35,243 nucleotides of DNA from CAZQFV01 sp964592645 (GTDB lineage Bacteria; Chloroflexota; Chloroflexia; DTKN01), in assembly GCA_964592645.1 (NCBI GenBank), contig CAZQFV010000031.1:1-35243 (forward strand). Reading direction: 5' to 3'. A model generated the notes under the pieces. The model ran no database searches. It was not told the DNA's origin and was given only the letters and a program-made list of their open reading frames with translations. This document shows positions 15,735-23,248 of the stretch, piece by piece. How positions within the stretch are numbered: the stretch's first letter is position 1; every line of letters starts with the position of its first letter. Both the position numbers and the translations under genes were made by a program.

Positions 15735-17480
15735 TTAAAAGTCCCAGACACTGTCCAGCATCTGGTCGGGGACATCCCAGACGGTGTTGTGCGGCGGCAG
15801 CTTCTCGTAGCGCATGAACTCGGGCATGCGGTCGTCCAGCGAGGTGAAGCCGGCCGCCAGGTTAAAGTTGCGCTCCTTCTTCAAGATCTCCTGGCCGATG
15901 CGGGTCACGTCGGCGCCGGTCCAGTTGGTGCCCAGGACACCGTTGCACTCCTCGACCATGCCGTTGAAGCCGGAGGCGATGTCCAGGATGGCAAAGGCGA
16001 TGAACAGGCAGTGGCCGGTGGAGTCCAGGAAGGCGGTGGCCGTCTGCAGGCCGCGGGAGACATCGGCCTTTCCCTTGACCTCCAACGGGTTCTCCTTGCC
16101 GCCCACGGCCAGGATCTCGGGGGCGATGGTGTAGCCGGCGGTGTGGTCGGCGCCCATCGTGGTCGTGGCATAGGTCACGCCGATGCCCTTGACGGCGCGC
16201 GGCTCATAGGCCGGCATGGCCTGGCCCTTGACGGCCGGGACGCGGACCACTCCAAAGGCCTTGCCGGTGACGGTGGCCCCGTTGCCCAGGATGTAGCCCA
16301 GCGGCGTGCCCTTGCCGATCTCGTGCATCAGCTCGATGGCCTTCTTCCCCTCCCCGAACAGCGCCAGGCCGGCCTCCATGGCCACGGCGATGACGTTGCC
16401 GGCCTCGATGGTGTCCACGCCATAGTCGTTGCACAGCCGCACCAACTCGGCGATGGTGTCCAGGTCGTCGATGCCGCAGTTGGGGCCAAAGGCCCAGACC
16501 GACTCGTACTCCAGGCAGGAGGAGTGCTCCGTGCCGTCCGGGTGAGGCCAGACGTTGGAGCACTTGATGACGCAGCCCGGGCTGCAGTTGTGGCCGGTCC
16601 GCCCGGCCCCGCCGCGCTCCTTGGCCCCGGCGCTGATGGCCTCGCCGGCCACCTTGGCCGCGCCCTCGAAGACGCCGCCGGAAAAGTTGCGGGTGGGCAG
16701 GCCGCCGGCCTCGTTCATGATGTTGATCAGCACGGCGGTGCCGTACGAGTTCAGCGCGCCGCCCGGCTTGGTCACGGCGTGCGTCTGGAGGGCCTCGAAC
16801 AGGGCCTTGCGCCCGGCGTCGAAGCGCTCGCGGTCCACGATCGGCACCGGCCCGGCGCCCGTGTCGTCCAGGAGGATCAGTTTCAGCCCCTTGGACCCCA
16901 GCACGGCGCCGAGGCCGCCGCGGCCGGCGTAGCGGCTAGGCCGGCCGTCGACATCGTTGAAGCACACCCCAGCGTTGGCCATCCGCCGCTCGCCGGCGAC
17001 GCCGATGGCGCAGATGCCCAACTTTTTGCCGTAGCGGGCAAAGAGCTGGGGAAAGACCTCGTACAGGCTGCGGCCGGCCCACTCGTCGGCCGGCTCAAAG
17101 GTCGCCGAATCCCCGGCCACGCGCAGTGTCCAGAAGCGGCCCTTTTCCTGCGGCTGGCCCTCGACGATGATGGCCTTGATGCCCATCCGCGCCATCTGCG
17201 CGGGGAATGCGGAGCCGGCGTTGGCCTCCTTGATGCCGCCGGTCAACGGCGACTTGCCGCCCACCGAGATACGCGCGCTGGTCGAGGCCGGCGTCCCGGT
17301 GACGATCCCCGGGGCCAGGACAACCTTGTTGTTCGGCCCCAGCGGGTGGCACCGCGGATCGACCTCGTCGCAAACGATGCTCGTCGTCAGCCAGCGCCCC
17401 CCCATCAGCCGATAGGACTCGGGGACTTCCTCGAAACGGGCGGTCCGATCGGTCATGTTCACGCGCAGTATCTTGCTCAT
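15735..17480 (-). CDS. Aldehyde ferredoxin oxidoreductase family tungsten/molybdenum enzyme
   Basis: 581 residues from ATG 17480, which has AAGGAGGA 7 bases upstream; a longer frame to GTG 17597 runs into leader sequence. The family oxidises aldehydes or related substrates with a tungsto-bispterin cofactor and a [4Fe-4S] cluster, passing electrons to ferredoxin. Visible motifs: MGGRWLTT near the N terminus, GRGGLGAVLGSKGLK (187-200), cluster ligands Cys299, Cys303, Cys307 and Cys491, and TTMGADHTAGY (440-450). The first two cysteines are spaced Cx3C (NCSPGCVIKC), not the Cx2C of Pyrococcus AOR, so it belongs to another subgroup. The substrate is unknown. A ferredoxin gene lies about 6 kb away. 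Confidence 0.92.
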   Translation of the reverse strand: MSKILRVNMTDRTARFEEVPESYRLMGGRWLTTSIVCDEVDPRCHPLGPNNKVVLAPGIVTGTPASTSARISVGGKSPLTGGIKEANAGSAFPAQMARMGIKAIIVEGQPQEKGRFWTLRVAGDSATFEPADEWAGRSLYEVFPQLFARYGKKLGICAIGVAGERRMANAGVCFNDVDGRPSRYAGRGGLGAVLGSKGLKLILLDDTGAGPVPIVDRERFDAGRKALFEALQTHAVTKPGGALNSYGTAVLINIMNEAGGLPTRNFSGGVFEGAAKVAGEAISAGAKERGGAGRTGHNCSPGCVIKCSNVWPHPDGTEHSSCLEYESVWAFGPNCGIDDLDTIAELVRLCNDYGVDTIEAGNVIAVAMEAGLALFGEGKKAIELMHEIGKGTPLGYILGNGATVTGKAFGVVRVPAVKGQAMPAYEPRAVKGIGVTYATTTMGADHTAGYTIAPEILAVGGKENPLEVKGKADVSRGLQTATAFLDSTGHCLFIAFAILDIASGFNGMVEECNGVLGTNWTGADVTRIGQEILKKERNFNLAAGFTSLDDRMPEFMRYEKLPPHNTVWDVPDQMLDSVWDF

Positions 17481-17660
17481 GGTCTCATCCTCCTTGGAAC
17501 ATAGATCGAGAACCGGCGGTCGAAGTGTCGGCAAGCAACCGGCCGCAGCGACCCACCTGCCGGCCGCTCGCCCTATAGGGTCTGTGGCCTGCTGCACCTC
17601 CTTCGGGACTCGAGATCGTCACCGCTCCGGCAGACTGCTCGGTTGTGCCCGTATAAATAA

Positions 17661-17713
17661 GAGGAAAAAGGAGACCACCTCGTCGCCCGGCAAGCGACCG
17701 ATGGTCTCCTTTT
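17661..17713 (-). terminator. Regulated terminator in the AOR leader
   Basis: On the minus strand AAAAGGAGACCA (17713-17702) pairs with TGGTCTCCTTTT (17677-17666), followed by a T/C-rich run. An inner stem GTCGC/GCGAC sits in the loop. The 5' arm overlaps the 3' side of the aptamer-closing stem, so the two structures exclude each other. Confidence 0.8.
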
Positions 17714-17816
17714 CGTAGTGGAAGGCGCAGCCGTTTCCAACTGCACCCTGCCGGCCCCGGCGCATGGGCCAACGCCTTTAGCAGCCGTGGCTCGGAGACA
17801 CCGCACCTTGATTGTC
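17701..17816 (-). ncRNA. Moco/tungsten-cofactor riboswitch candidate in the AOR leader
   Basis: The leader RNA, starting near 17816, folds with a closing stem GTCTCC (17799-17794)/GGAGAC (17709-17704) and an internal hairpin AGGGTGCAG/CTGCGCCTT capped by TTGGAAACGG. It carries conserved-looking stretches GCTAAAGGC, GGCCCATGCGCC, GGCAGGGTG and CCACTACGAAAAGGAGA that match my memory of the Moco RNA motif. That motif precedes molybdenum and tungsten cofactor genes. Closing-stem formation would block the terminator just downstream, predicting gene activation on ligand binding. From sequence alone I cannot separate Moco from Tuco variants. Confidence 0.75.
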
Positions 17817-17822
17817 CTCCTT

Positions 17823-17850
17823 ATTATACCGCAAAGCGGACAAAGGTCAA
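17823..17850 (-). promoter_or_regulatory. Promoter of the AOR riboswitch transcript
   Basis: Minus strand TTGACC (17845-17850), 16-nt spacer, TATAAT (17823-17828). The leader to the AOR start is about 335 bases. Its first part holds the riboswitch and terminator. In the remaining about 180 bases (17481-17660) I see only the ribosome site at 17488-17495 and no assignable element. Confidence 0.75.
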
Positions 17851-17891
17851 GTCTTTTTTCGGAAACCCGCTGGGGCGTGATCGTTTCAGGT

Positions 17892-17920
17892 TTGCACGTT
17901 TGCGGGCCATGTAGTAGAAT
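17892..17920 (+). promoter_or_regulatory. Promoter of the regulator-recO-pnp-rpiB operon
   Basis: TTGCAC (17892-17897), 17-nt spacer, TAGAAT (17915-17920). A small hairpin AGGGCAC-TTT-GTGCCCT (17950-17966) lies in the leader before the regulator start. Confidence 0.65.
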
Positions 17921-17989
17921 AGAGTTGCTGATAGGATAGCCATACTGGGAGGGCACTTTGTGCCCTCATTCTTGTCATGGGGCGGTGCC

Positions 17990-18676
17990 ATGGAACACAT
18001 ACTGGTTGTCGAGGATAACCCGGCCCAGCGTGAGGCGATCGCCTACGCCCTGGAGAAGGAAGGGTACGATGTGGACCGGGCAGAGACGGGACCGGAAGCG
18101 CTGGAGGCGGCGCGCCGACAAAAGCCCGCCGCCGTGATCCTGGACCTGGGCCTGCCCGACCTGGACGGTTTCGGCGTCTGCCAGGCCCTGCGGCGGGACT
18201 CATCCATGCCCATCCTGGTGCTGACGGCGCGCGACGGGGAAGAGGACCTGCTGCGGGCCTTTGCCCTGGGGGCCGACGACTACCTGACCAAGCCGTTCCG
18301 CTACCGCGAGCTGCTGGCCCGCGTCAAGGCGCTGCTGCGGCGCAGCCGCGGCGGGGCCATTGTCCCCGAGGAAGGCCGGCTGCAGGTGGGCCGGCTCGAG
18401 GTGGACCTCAACACCCACACCGCCCGCCTCGACGGCGCCAACCTGCCGCTGACCCTGGCCGAGTTCCGTATCCTGGCCTCCCTGGTGCAGAACCGCGGCC
18501 GCGTCCTGAACTGTCGGGTATTGCTACAGTACGCCCTGGAATACGACGCCCCGGAGCCCGAGGCCCGCGAGATCGTGCGCGTACACATCTGGCGGCTGCG
18601 CAACAAGATGGGCTGCGCGGTCGGCGACGAGGCCTATATCGAGAACGTGCGCGGCATCGGCTACATGATCCGCTGA
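17990..18676 (+). CDS. OmpR-family response regulator (orphan)
   Basis: 228 residues from ATG 17990; an earlier GTG start at 17960 would cover part of the leader hairpin. The receiver domain has Glu8-Asp9, phosphoacceptor Asp52 (VILDLGLPDLDG) and Lys in LTKPF. The C-terminal winged helix (about 130-225) has LTLAEFRILASLVQNRGRV and VRVHIWRLRNKMG...VRGIGYMI. No histidine kinase is adjacent. It heads an operon with DNA repair and nucleoside metabolism genes; recO follows after 38 bases. Target genes are unknown. Confidence 0.92.
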   Translation: MEHILVVEDNPAQREAIAYALEKEGYDVDRAETGPEALEAARRQKPAAVILDLGLPDLDGFGVCQALRRDSSMPILVLTARDGEEDLLRAFALGADDYLTKPFRYRELLARVKALLRRSRGGAIVPEEGRLQVGRLEVDLNTHTARLDGANLPLTLAEFRILASLVQNRGRVLNCRVLLQYALEYDAPEPEAREIVRVHIWRLRNKMGCAVGDEAYIENVRGIGYMIR

Positions 18677-18714
18677 GGGGCCGGCGGCGCCCCGCCGCGG
18701 CAACGGAGGCCAGC

Positions 18715-19515
18715 GTGAGCGAGAGCCGCCAGCGGCTCTACCGAACCGAAGGGATCGTCATCCGCCGGACCGACAGCGGGGAGGCCGACCGCGTCCTGAC
18801 CCTCTATACCCCCCAACGGGGCAAATTCCGGGCCATCGTCAGGGGCGTGCGCCGGCCGGGCAGCCGCATGGCCGGCCACGTGGAGCTGCTCACCTACAGC
18901 AGCTTTCTCCTGGCCCGGGGCCGCAACCTGGACATCATCACCCAGGCGCAGACGCTGGCCGCCTTTCCCAACCTGCGGACCGACCTGGAAAAGATCGGCT
19001 GGGGCTGCTACGCCGCCGAACTGCTGGACCGCCTGGCCCCCGAAGGAGCGGAGAACTATCCCGCCTTCCAGCTCTTCCTGGAAGCCCTCACCTACCTCGA
19101 CCAGGGAGAGAACGCCGAGATGACGGCCCGCTCCTTCGAACTGCACCTGCTGGGGTACATGGGCTATCGCCCGCAGCTCTTCCGCTGCGTCGCCTGCAAC
19201 AGCCCCACGGAAGCGCAGTCCTTGTCGTTCAGCGCCGCGCTGGGGGGCGTGCTCTGCCCCCGCTGCCGCGAGCAAGACCGGCAGGCCCGCCCTATGTCAC
19301 CCGAAGCGCTCAAGACGCTGCGCTACCTACAGGGCAACGGGCTGGCCGAGGCCGGCCGCCTGCATCTGAGCGAGAACACGCGCGGCGAGGTCGAGGAGTT
19401 GCTGTACTACGACCTGCGCACCATCATGGAGCGCGAGGTCAACGCCGTCGAGTTCCTGGAGACGCTGCGGCAGCGGAGAGCAAGACCATTATCCAAACAA
19501 AGGAGCGTGCCGTGA
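18715..19515 (+). CDS. recO: DNA repair protein RecO
   Basis: 266 residues with a GTG start preceded by CGGAGG. The N-terminal OB-fold (about 1-85; RTEGIVIRRTDSGEADRVLTLYT, then GKFRAIVRGVRR) and the zinc-binding pair CVAC ... CPRC (about 160-185) are typical of RecO. RecO loads RecA on SSB-coated DNA in the RecFOR pathway. It shares four bases (GTGA) with the start of the phosphorylase gene, a sign of translational coupling. Confidence 0.94.
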   Translation: MSESRQRLYRTEGIVIRRTDSGEADRVLTLYTPQRGKFRAIVRGVRRPGSRMAGHVELLTYSSFLLARGRNLDIITQAQTLAAFPNLRTDLEKIGWGCYAAELLDRLAPEGAENYPAFQLFLEALTYLDQGENAEMTARSFELHLLGYMGYRPQLFRCVACNSPTEAQSLSFSAALGGVLCPRCREQDRQARPMSPEALKTLRYLQGNGLAEAGRLHLSENTRGEVEELLYYDLRTIMEREVNAVEFLETLRQRRARPLSKQRSVP

Positions 19516-20384
19516 CAGAAGAACAAATCCCCCTGAGAGAGCAGATTGCCGCGGCGGTAGCCGCCATCCGGCAGCGCACGGCGCTGGAGCCCACCGTGGG
19601 CCTGATCCTGGGATCGGGGTTGGGGGAGCTGGCGGCCTCGGTGGAGGGGGCCACGGTGGTGCCCTACACGGAGGTCCCGTACCTCCCGCCGTCCACGGTC
19701 CTGGGCCATGTCGGCCGCTTCGTCCTGGGCCGACTGGCCGGCCGGTCGGTGGCGGTGATGCAGGGCCGCCTGCACTTTTACGAGGGCTACACCATGGCCC
19801 AGACGACCTTCCCGGTGCGCGTGCTGCGCGGCCTGGGGGCCAACACGCTCATCGTGACCAACGCGGCCGGCGGGCTCGATCCCACCTTCCAGGTAGGCGA
19901 CATCATGCGCATCGTCGACCACATCAACCTGCTGGGCATGGGGGGGCAGAACCCGCTGTGGGGGCCCAACGACGAGTCCCTCGGGCCGCGCTTCCTGGAG
20001 ATGCGCGACGCCTACGACCCGGCTCTGGGCGCGCTGGCCGAGGATGTGGCGCACTCCCTGGGCTTTGCGCTGCGCCGCGGCGTCTATGCCCAGTTGAGCG
20101 GCCCCTCGTTCGAGACGCCGGCCGAGATCCGCTTCCTGCGGGCCGCCGGCGTTTCGGCCATCGGTATGTCCACCGCCGCCGAGGTGGTCGTCGCCCGGCA
20201 CGGCGGCATGCGCGTGCTGGGGCTGGCACACATCAGCAACGTCGCCTACGACGAGAAGGCCCCGCCCACCCCGGAGACCGCCGACCCCCACCAGGGCGTG
20301 TTGGCGGCCGGGGCGCGGGCCATCCCCCGGCTGATCGCCCTCATCAGCGGGGTGTTGGCCAGGCTGGACGAAGTGGCAAAGTAA
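19512..20384 (+). CDS. Purine nucleoside phosphorylase
   Basis: 290 residues. Motifs of the trimeric PNP family: GLILGSGLGELA (phosphate loop), GHVGRFVLG, MQGRLHFYEGY, NAAGGLDP, SGPSFETPAEIRFLRAAG, GMSTAAEVVVA and ISN. The Glu in SFETPAE and the Asn in LAHISN are the base-contacting residues of enzymes specific for 6-oxopurines, so inosine and guanosine are the likely substrates. It releases ribose 1-phosphate for salvage. The neighbouring rpiB fits pentose phosphate recycling. It starts with GTG, overlapping recO. Confidence 0.94.
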   Translation: MTEEQIPLREQIAAAVAAIRQRTALEPTVGLILGSGLGELAASVEGATVVPYTEVPYLPPSTVLGHVGRFVLGRLAGRSVAVMQGRLHFYEGYTMAQTTFPVRVLRGLGANTLIVTNAAGGLDPTFQVGDIMRIVDHINLLGMGGQNPLWGPNDESLGPRFLEMRDAYDPALGALAEDVAHSLGFALRRGVYAQLSGPSFETPAEIRFLRAAGVSAIGMSTAAEVVVARHGGMRVLGLAHISNVAYDEKAPPTPETADPHQGVLAAGARAIPRLIALISGVLARLDEVAK

Positions 20385-20405
20385 GGCGCACGCCAGGAGG
20401 GGAAG

Positions 20406-20849
20406 ATGCGCATCGCCATGGCCGCCGATCACGGCGGGTACACCCTCAAGGAGGCCCTCAAAGCTTACCTGTTGGAGTTGGGCCACCAAGTGGCCGACTT
20501 TGGCGCATACGACACCAACCCCAGCGACTATCCCGATACGGTCATCCCGGCGGCCCGGGCCGTGGCTTCCGGGGAGTGCCAGTACGGCGTCTTTTGCTGC
20601 GGCACCGGCCTGGGGGTCATGCTGGCCGCCAACAAGGTCCGTGGCATCCGCGCCGTCGTCTGCCACGAGTGCTACTCGGCGCGCATGAGCCGGCTGCACA
20701 ACGACGCCAACGTGCTCTGCTTCGGCGGCCGGGTGGACGGGGTTGGGCTGGCCCAAGAGATCCTGCGCCTCTGGCTGGAGACGCCCTTCGAGGGCGGGCG
20801 GCATGCCCGCCGGGTGGAAAAGGTGATGGCCGAGGAGGAGAAACGATGA
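20406..20849 (+). CDS. rpiB: Ribose-5-phosphate isomerase B
   Basis: 147 residues of the RpiB/LacAB family: AADHGGYTLKEAL at the N terminus (phosphate binding), FCCGTGLGVMLAANKVRGIRA with the catalytic Cys, and RLHNDANVLCFGGRV. It interconverts ribose 5-phosphate and ribulose 5-phosphate. It lies 21 bases after the phosphorylase gene, and its stop overlaps the next start (ATGA), so it is in the same operon. Confidence 0.95.
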   Translation: MRIAMAADHGGYTLKEALKAYLLELGHQVADFGAYDTNPSDYPDTVIPAARAVASGECQYGVFCCGTGLGVMLAANKVRGIRAVVCHECYSARMSRLHNDANVLCFGGRVDGVGLAQEILRLWLETPFEGGRHARRVEKVMAEEEKR

Positions 20850-21796
20850 ACACGACAGGTTCCCTGGCGGCCGCCTACGGGGGTCCCGGCTGGTCCCCCC
20901 GCGCAACCACCACGCGACAAGAAATGGGCACGCTGTGGGGGCGCTGGGGCATGAACACGGAATGGGGCCCTCTGGAGGCCGTGTTGCTGCACTGCCCAGG
21001 AGAAGAGATCGAGGGTTTGGCCGACGCCGACAGCGCGCTGATGCTGCAGCCCCTGCAGCCGGAAGCGCTGCGCCGGGAGCACCGGGCACTGCAGGAGGCC
21101 TACCGCCAGGCAGGGGTCGAGGTGCACCTGCTGGCGCCGGAGGGACCCGTCCCCCCGAACACGCTCTTTTGCCGGGACCTCTTCTTCCTGACGCCGGAGG
21201 GGGCCATTCTGGCCCGGCCGGCCTCGGCCGTGCGGGCCGGGGAGGAACGGGCAGTCCAGGCGCGGCTGGCGGCCCTGGGCGTGCCCATCCTGCTGAGCGT
21301 GCGCGGCGGGGGCACCTTCGAAGGCGCCGACGCGCTGTGGGTCAACGAGCAGACCGTGCTGCTGGCCACCGGACTACGCACCAACGAGGAAGGGGCGGCC
21401 CAGGTGGCCTGGGCGCTACGGCAGATGGGGGTCGATGTAGTACAGGTGGGGCTATCGTACGGCAGCCTGCACCTGCTGGGCGTCCTGAACCTGGCGGGGC
21501 CACAGTTGGCCGTGGCCTGGCCGGGCCGGGTGCCCTACCGGGCGGTGGAGCTCCTGCGGCACCTGGGCTATAGGGTGGTCTTCCTGCCGGACGAGGAGGA
21601 GGCGGCGCTGGGCATGGCCCTGAACTTTGTGCCGCTGGAGCCGTACCGCGTGCTGATGCCGGCCGGCTGCCCGCGGACGCGCGCCCTCTACGAGGCCGAG
21701 GGCATCCTCTGCCAGGAGCTCGACATCGGCCATCTGCGCCAGGCGGCCGGCGGGGTGGGCTGTCTGAGCGGCATCCTGCGGCGAGGCTGTATCTAG
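20846..21796 (+). CDS. Amidinotransferase/arginine deiminase-superfamily protein
   Basis: 316 residues from ATG 20846, overlapping rpiB by four bases. The guanidino-modifying superfamily is recognised by NTLFCRDLFFL (substrate Asp), GGGTFEGADALWV (the E-G-x-D element), YGSLHLLGVLNL (catalytic His) and GGVGCLSGIL with Cys306 near the C terminus. Members hydrolyse or transfer amidino groups (arginine deiminase, DDAH, amidinotransferases). In better known enzymes the last motif reads GGxHC; here the residue before Cys is Gly. The substrate cannot be called; DDAH-like or peptidyl substrates are possible. Confidence 0.78.
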   Translation: MNTTGSLAAAYGGPGWSPRATTTRQEMGTLWGRWGMNTEWGPLEAVLLHCPGEEIEGLADADSALMLQPLQPEALRREHRALQEAYRQAGVEVHLLAPEGPVPPNTLFCRDLFFLTPEGAILARPASAVRAGEERAVQARLAALGVPILLSVRGGGTFEGADALWVNEQTVLLATGLRTNEEGAAQVAWALRQMGVDVVQVGLSYGSLHLLGVLNLAGPQLAVAWPGRVPYRAVELLRHLGYRVVFLPDEEEAALGMALNFVPLEPYRVLMPAGCPRTRALYEAEGILCQELDIGHLRQAAGGVGCLSGILRRGCI

Positions 21797-21841
21797 CAGC
21801 AGGGGCGTGCGCCACTTATGTAGGTCCGACCGGCCTTCGTA

Positions 21842-21863
21842 GGGGCGACGTGTGCGCCGCCCC
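21842..21863 (+). terminator. GC-rich hairpin after the amidinotransferase gene
   Basis: GGGGCG (21842-21847) pairs with CGCCCC (21858-21863), with an inner CG/CG and a TGTG loop. It is followed by a short A-run rather than T-run, so its role as terminator is uncertain. The sequence resembles a dispersed repeat of the GTAGGGGCGA type. Confidence 0.4.
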
Positions 21864-21896
21864 CAAAATGGCGGGCGTCCTAGCAGCCAGGCCTGT

Positions 21897-21925
21897 TTGA
21901 CGGCCGGCCCAAATTGGCGTACAAT
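21897..21925 (+). promoter_or_regulatory. Promoter of the DsbA-VKOR gene
   Basis: TTGACG (21897-21902), 17-nt spacer, TACAAT (21920-21925). The leader contains a hairpin GCCCCAGG (21938-21945)/CCTGGGGC (21958-21965). An AAGGAGG site precedes the GTG start at 21991. Confidence 0.8.
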
Positions 21926-21990
21926 TCGGCGCGCCGCGCCCCAGGACTCCTGTCCTCCCTGGGGCGGCGGAGAGCGTACAAGGAGGTAGC

Positions 21991-23202
21991 GTGAAGGCAT
22001 CTCGAACCCAACGCCAGAAGCGCCGCGCGCCGGCCTCCCAGGTGCCCTACTGGTACTACATCGCCCTGGGGGCCGCCGCGCTGATCGGCATCCTGCTGAT
22101 CGCCATCGGCACCCTGCGGCCCATCAACACGCAGGGACTCACCACCGAGGGCGACTACTTCAAAGGCAACCCCAACGCCGCCGTCACCATCTTCGACTGG
22201 GGCAACTTTGGCTGAGGCGCCTGTATCGGGCACGTCCGTGAGACGATGCCGCTCCTGGAAAAGCGCTACATCGAAACGGGCAAGGTCCGCTATATCTACC
22301 GCCCGCTTATCTGGGATACGGAGGAATTGAACGGCCGGCTGGCCGCCGAAGCCCTCTACTGCGCCGGCGACCAGGGCAAGTTCTGGGAAATGCACGACTG
22401 GATGTTCAATAACGTGGACCGCTGGGGCCAGGACCCGGACCTGATCGGCGTCCTCGACAGGCAGGCCGTCCCCGAGCTCGGCCTAGACGGCAAGGCCCTG
22501 CGCTCCTGCCTGGAGGCGGAGACCTACAAAGAAAAGGTCGTCGCCCTCACCAACGACGCCAAGTCCCGCGGCATCACCAGCACCCCGACCTTCCTGGTCA
22601 ACGATACCCTGCTGGTGGGGATGCAGACCATCGCCCAGTTCGGCGCGGCCATCGAGGGCAACGGCCAAGAGTTCCCGCCCGGCCTGAAGCTGGCCCTGGC
22701 AATCGCCGGACCGGCCCTCCTGGGCCTGCTCATAGGCGGCGGCTCGGGCCCGCGCGTGACCCGGCCGGTCCTCCGCCTGCGCATGGTGATCGGCGGGCTG
22801 GCCCTGCTCGGCCTGCTCGTCGCCTCCTACCTGGCGCTGTTCGAGCTACGCATCTCCGGCAGCCTGGTCTGTCCCTTGGGCGGCGAGTGCGCCCAGGTCA
22901 ACCGTAGCGACTATGTCAACATGCTGGGCATCCCCGTCGCCCTCGTCGGCGTCATCGGGTACAGCCTGATCCTGGCGTTGACACTGGCCCAGATGACACG
23001 GCGCCAACTGTGGGGCATCCCGATCGGCCCGATCCTGATCGGCCTGGGGGGGATCGGCGTCGCCTTCAGCCTGTTCCTCACCTACCTGGAGGTCTTTGTC
23101 ATCCGCAGCATCTGCACCTGGTGCGCGGCCTCGGCGCTGCTGATGGTCGGCATCCTGGGCGTGTCCATCGCCGCCTGGATCGGCGACCGTCAACGGCGGT
23201 AG
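21991..23202 (+). CDS. DsbA-VKOR fusion, probable selenoprotein with in-frame UGA at residue 75
   Basis: 403 residues if the UGA at 22213-22215 is read. Residues 22-44 are a membrane anchor. A DsbA-like thioredoxin fold follows (about 60-225), with active site Sec75-Gly-Ala-Cys78 and cis-Pro199 (STPTF). The C-terminal VKOR domain (about 228-400, several membrane helices) has loop cysteines Cys294/Cys300 and CTWC (375-378), spaced almost as in bacterial VKOR. VKOR would reoxidise the attached DsbA using quinone. The UGA falls exactly on the first active-site Cys, the frame is otherwise intact for 329 codons, and a SECIS-like hairpin follows. The alternative is a nonsense mutation or a sequencing error. 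Confidence 0.8.
22223..22249 (+). promoter_or_regulatory. SECIS-like hairpin downstream of the UGA
   Basis: Lower stem of six pairs (22223-22228 with 22244-22249), internal loop GG/AGA, upper stem CAC/GTG (22231-22233 with 22238-22240) and tetraloop GUCC. The loop begins with G then U, 18 bases after the UGA. In E. coli fdhF the key loop G and U lie one position further. Bacterial SECIS elements sit inside the coding region like this one. Confidence 0.65.
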
Positions 23203-23209
23203 AGGCTAT

Positions 23210-23238
23210 TTGCCAAGAACCCCGTTTTGTGGTATAGT
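23210..23238 (+). promoter_or_regulatory. Promoter of tRNA-Pro and ferredoxin
   Basis: TTGCCA (23210-23215), 17-nt spacer, TATAGT (23233-23238), 10 bases before the tRNA. No separate promoter is seen between the tRNA and the ferredoxin gene. Confidence 0.75.
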
Positions 23239-23248
23239 ACATAGCTGT

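Noticed and set aside
15417..17504. 695-codon open frame on the plus strand
   Set aside because: Antisense to the AOR gene; composition and lack of motifs mark it as a shadow.
17573..17956. 127-codon open frame on the minus strand in the AOR leader
   Set aside because: The stretch is explained by promoter, riboswitch-like structure and terminator, and the translation has no family character.
19407..21089. 560-codon open frame on the minus strand
   Set aside because: Antisense to recO, the phosphorylase, rpiB and amidinotransferase genes, all of which show clear family motifs.
21991..22215. A separate 74-residue membrane peptide gene
   Set aside because: It is the anchor and first strand of the DsbA domain, in frame with the rest and lacking its own terminator; one gene with a recoded UGA explains it better.
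22246..23202. A 318-residue protein starting at ATG 22246
   Set aside because: It would lack the membrane anchor and the whole active site, and no ribosome site precedes this ATG.
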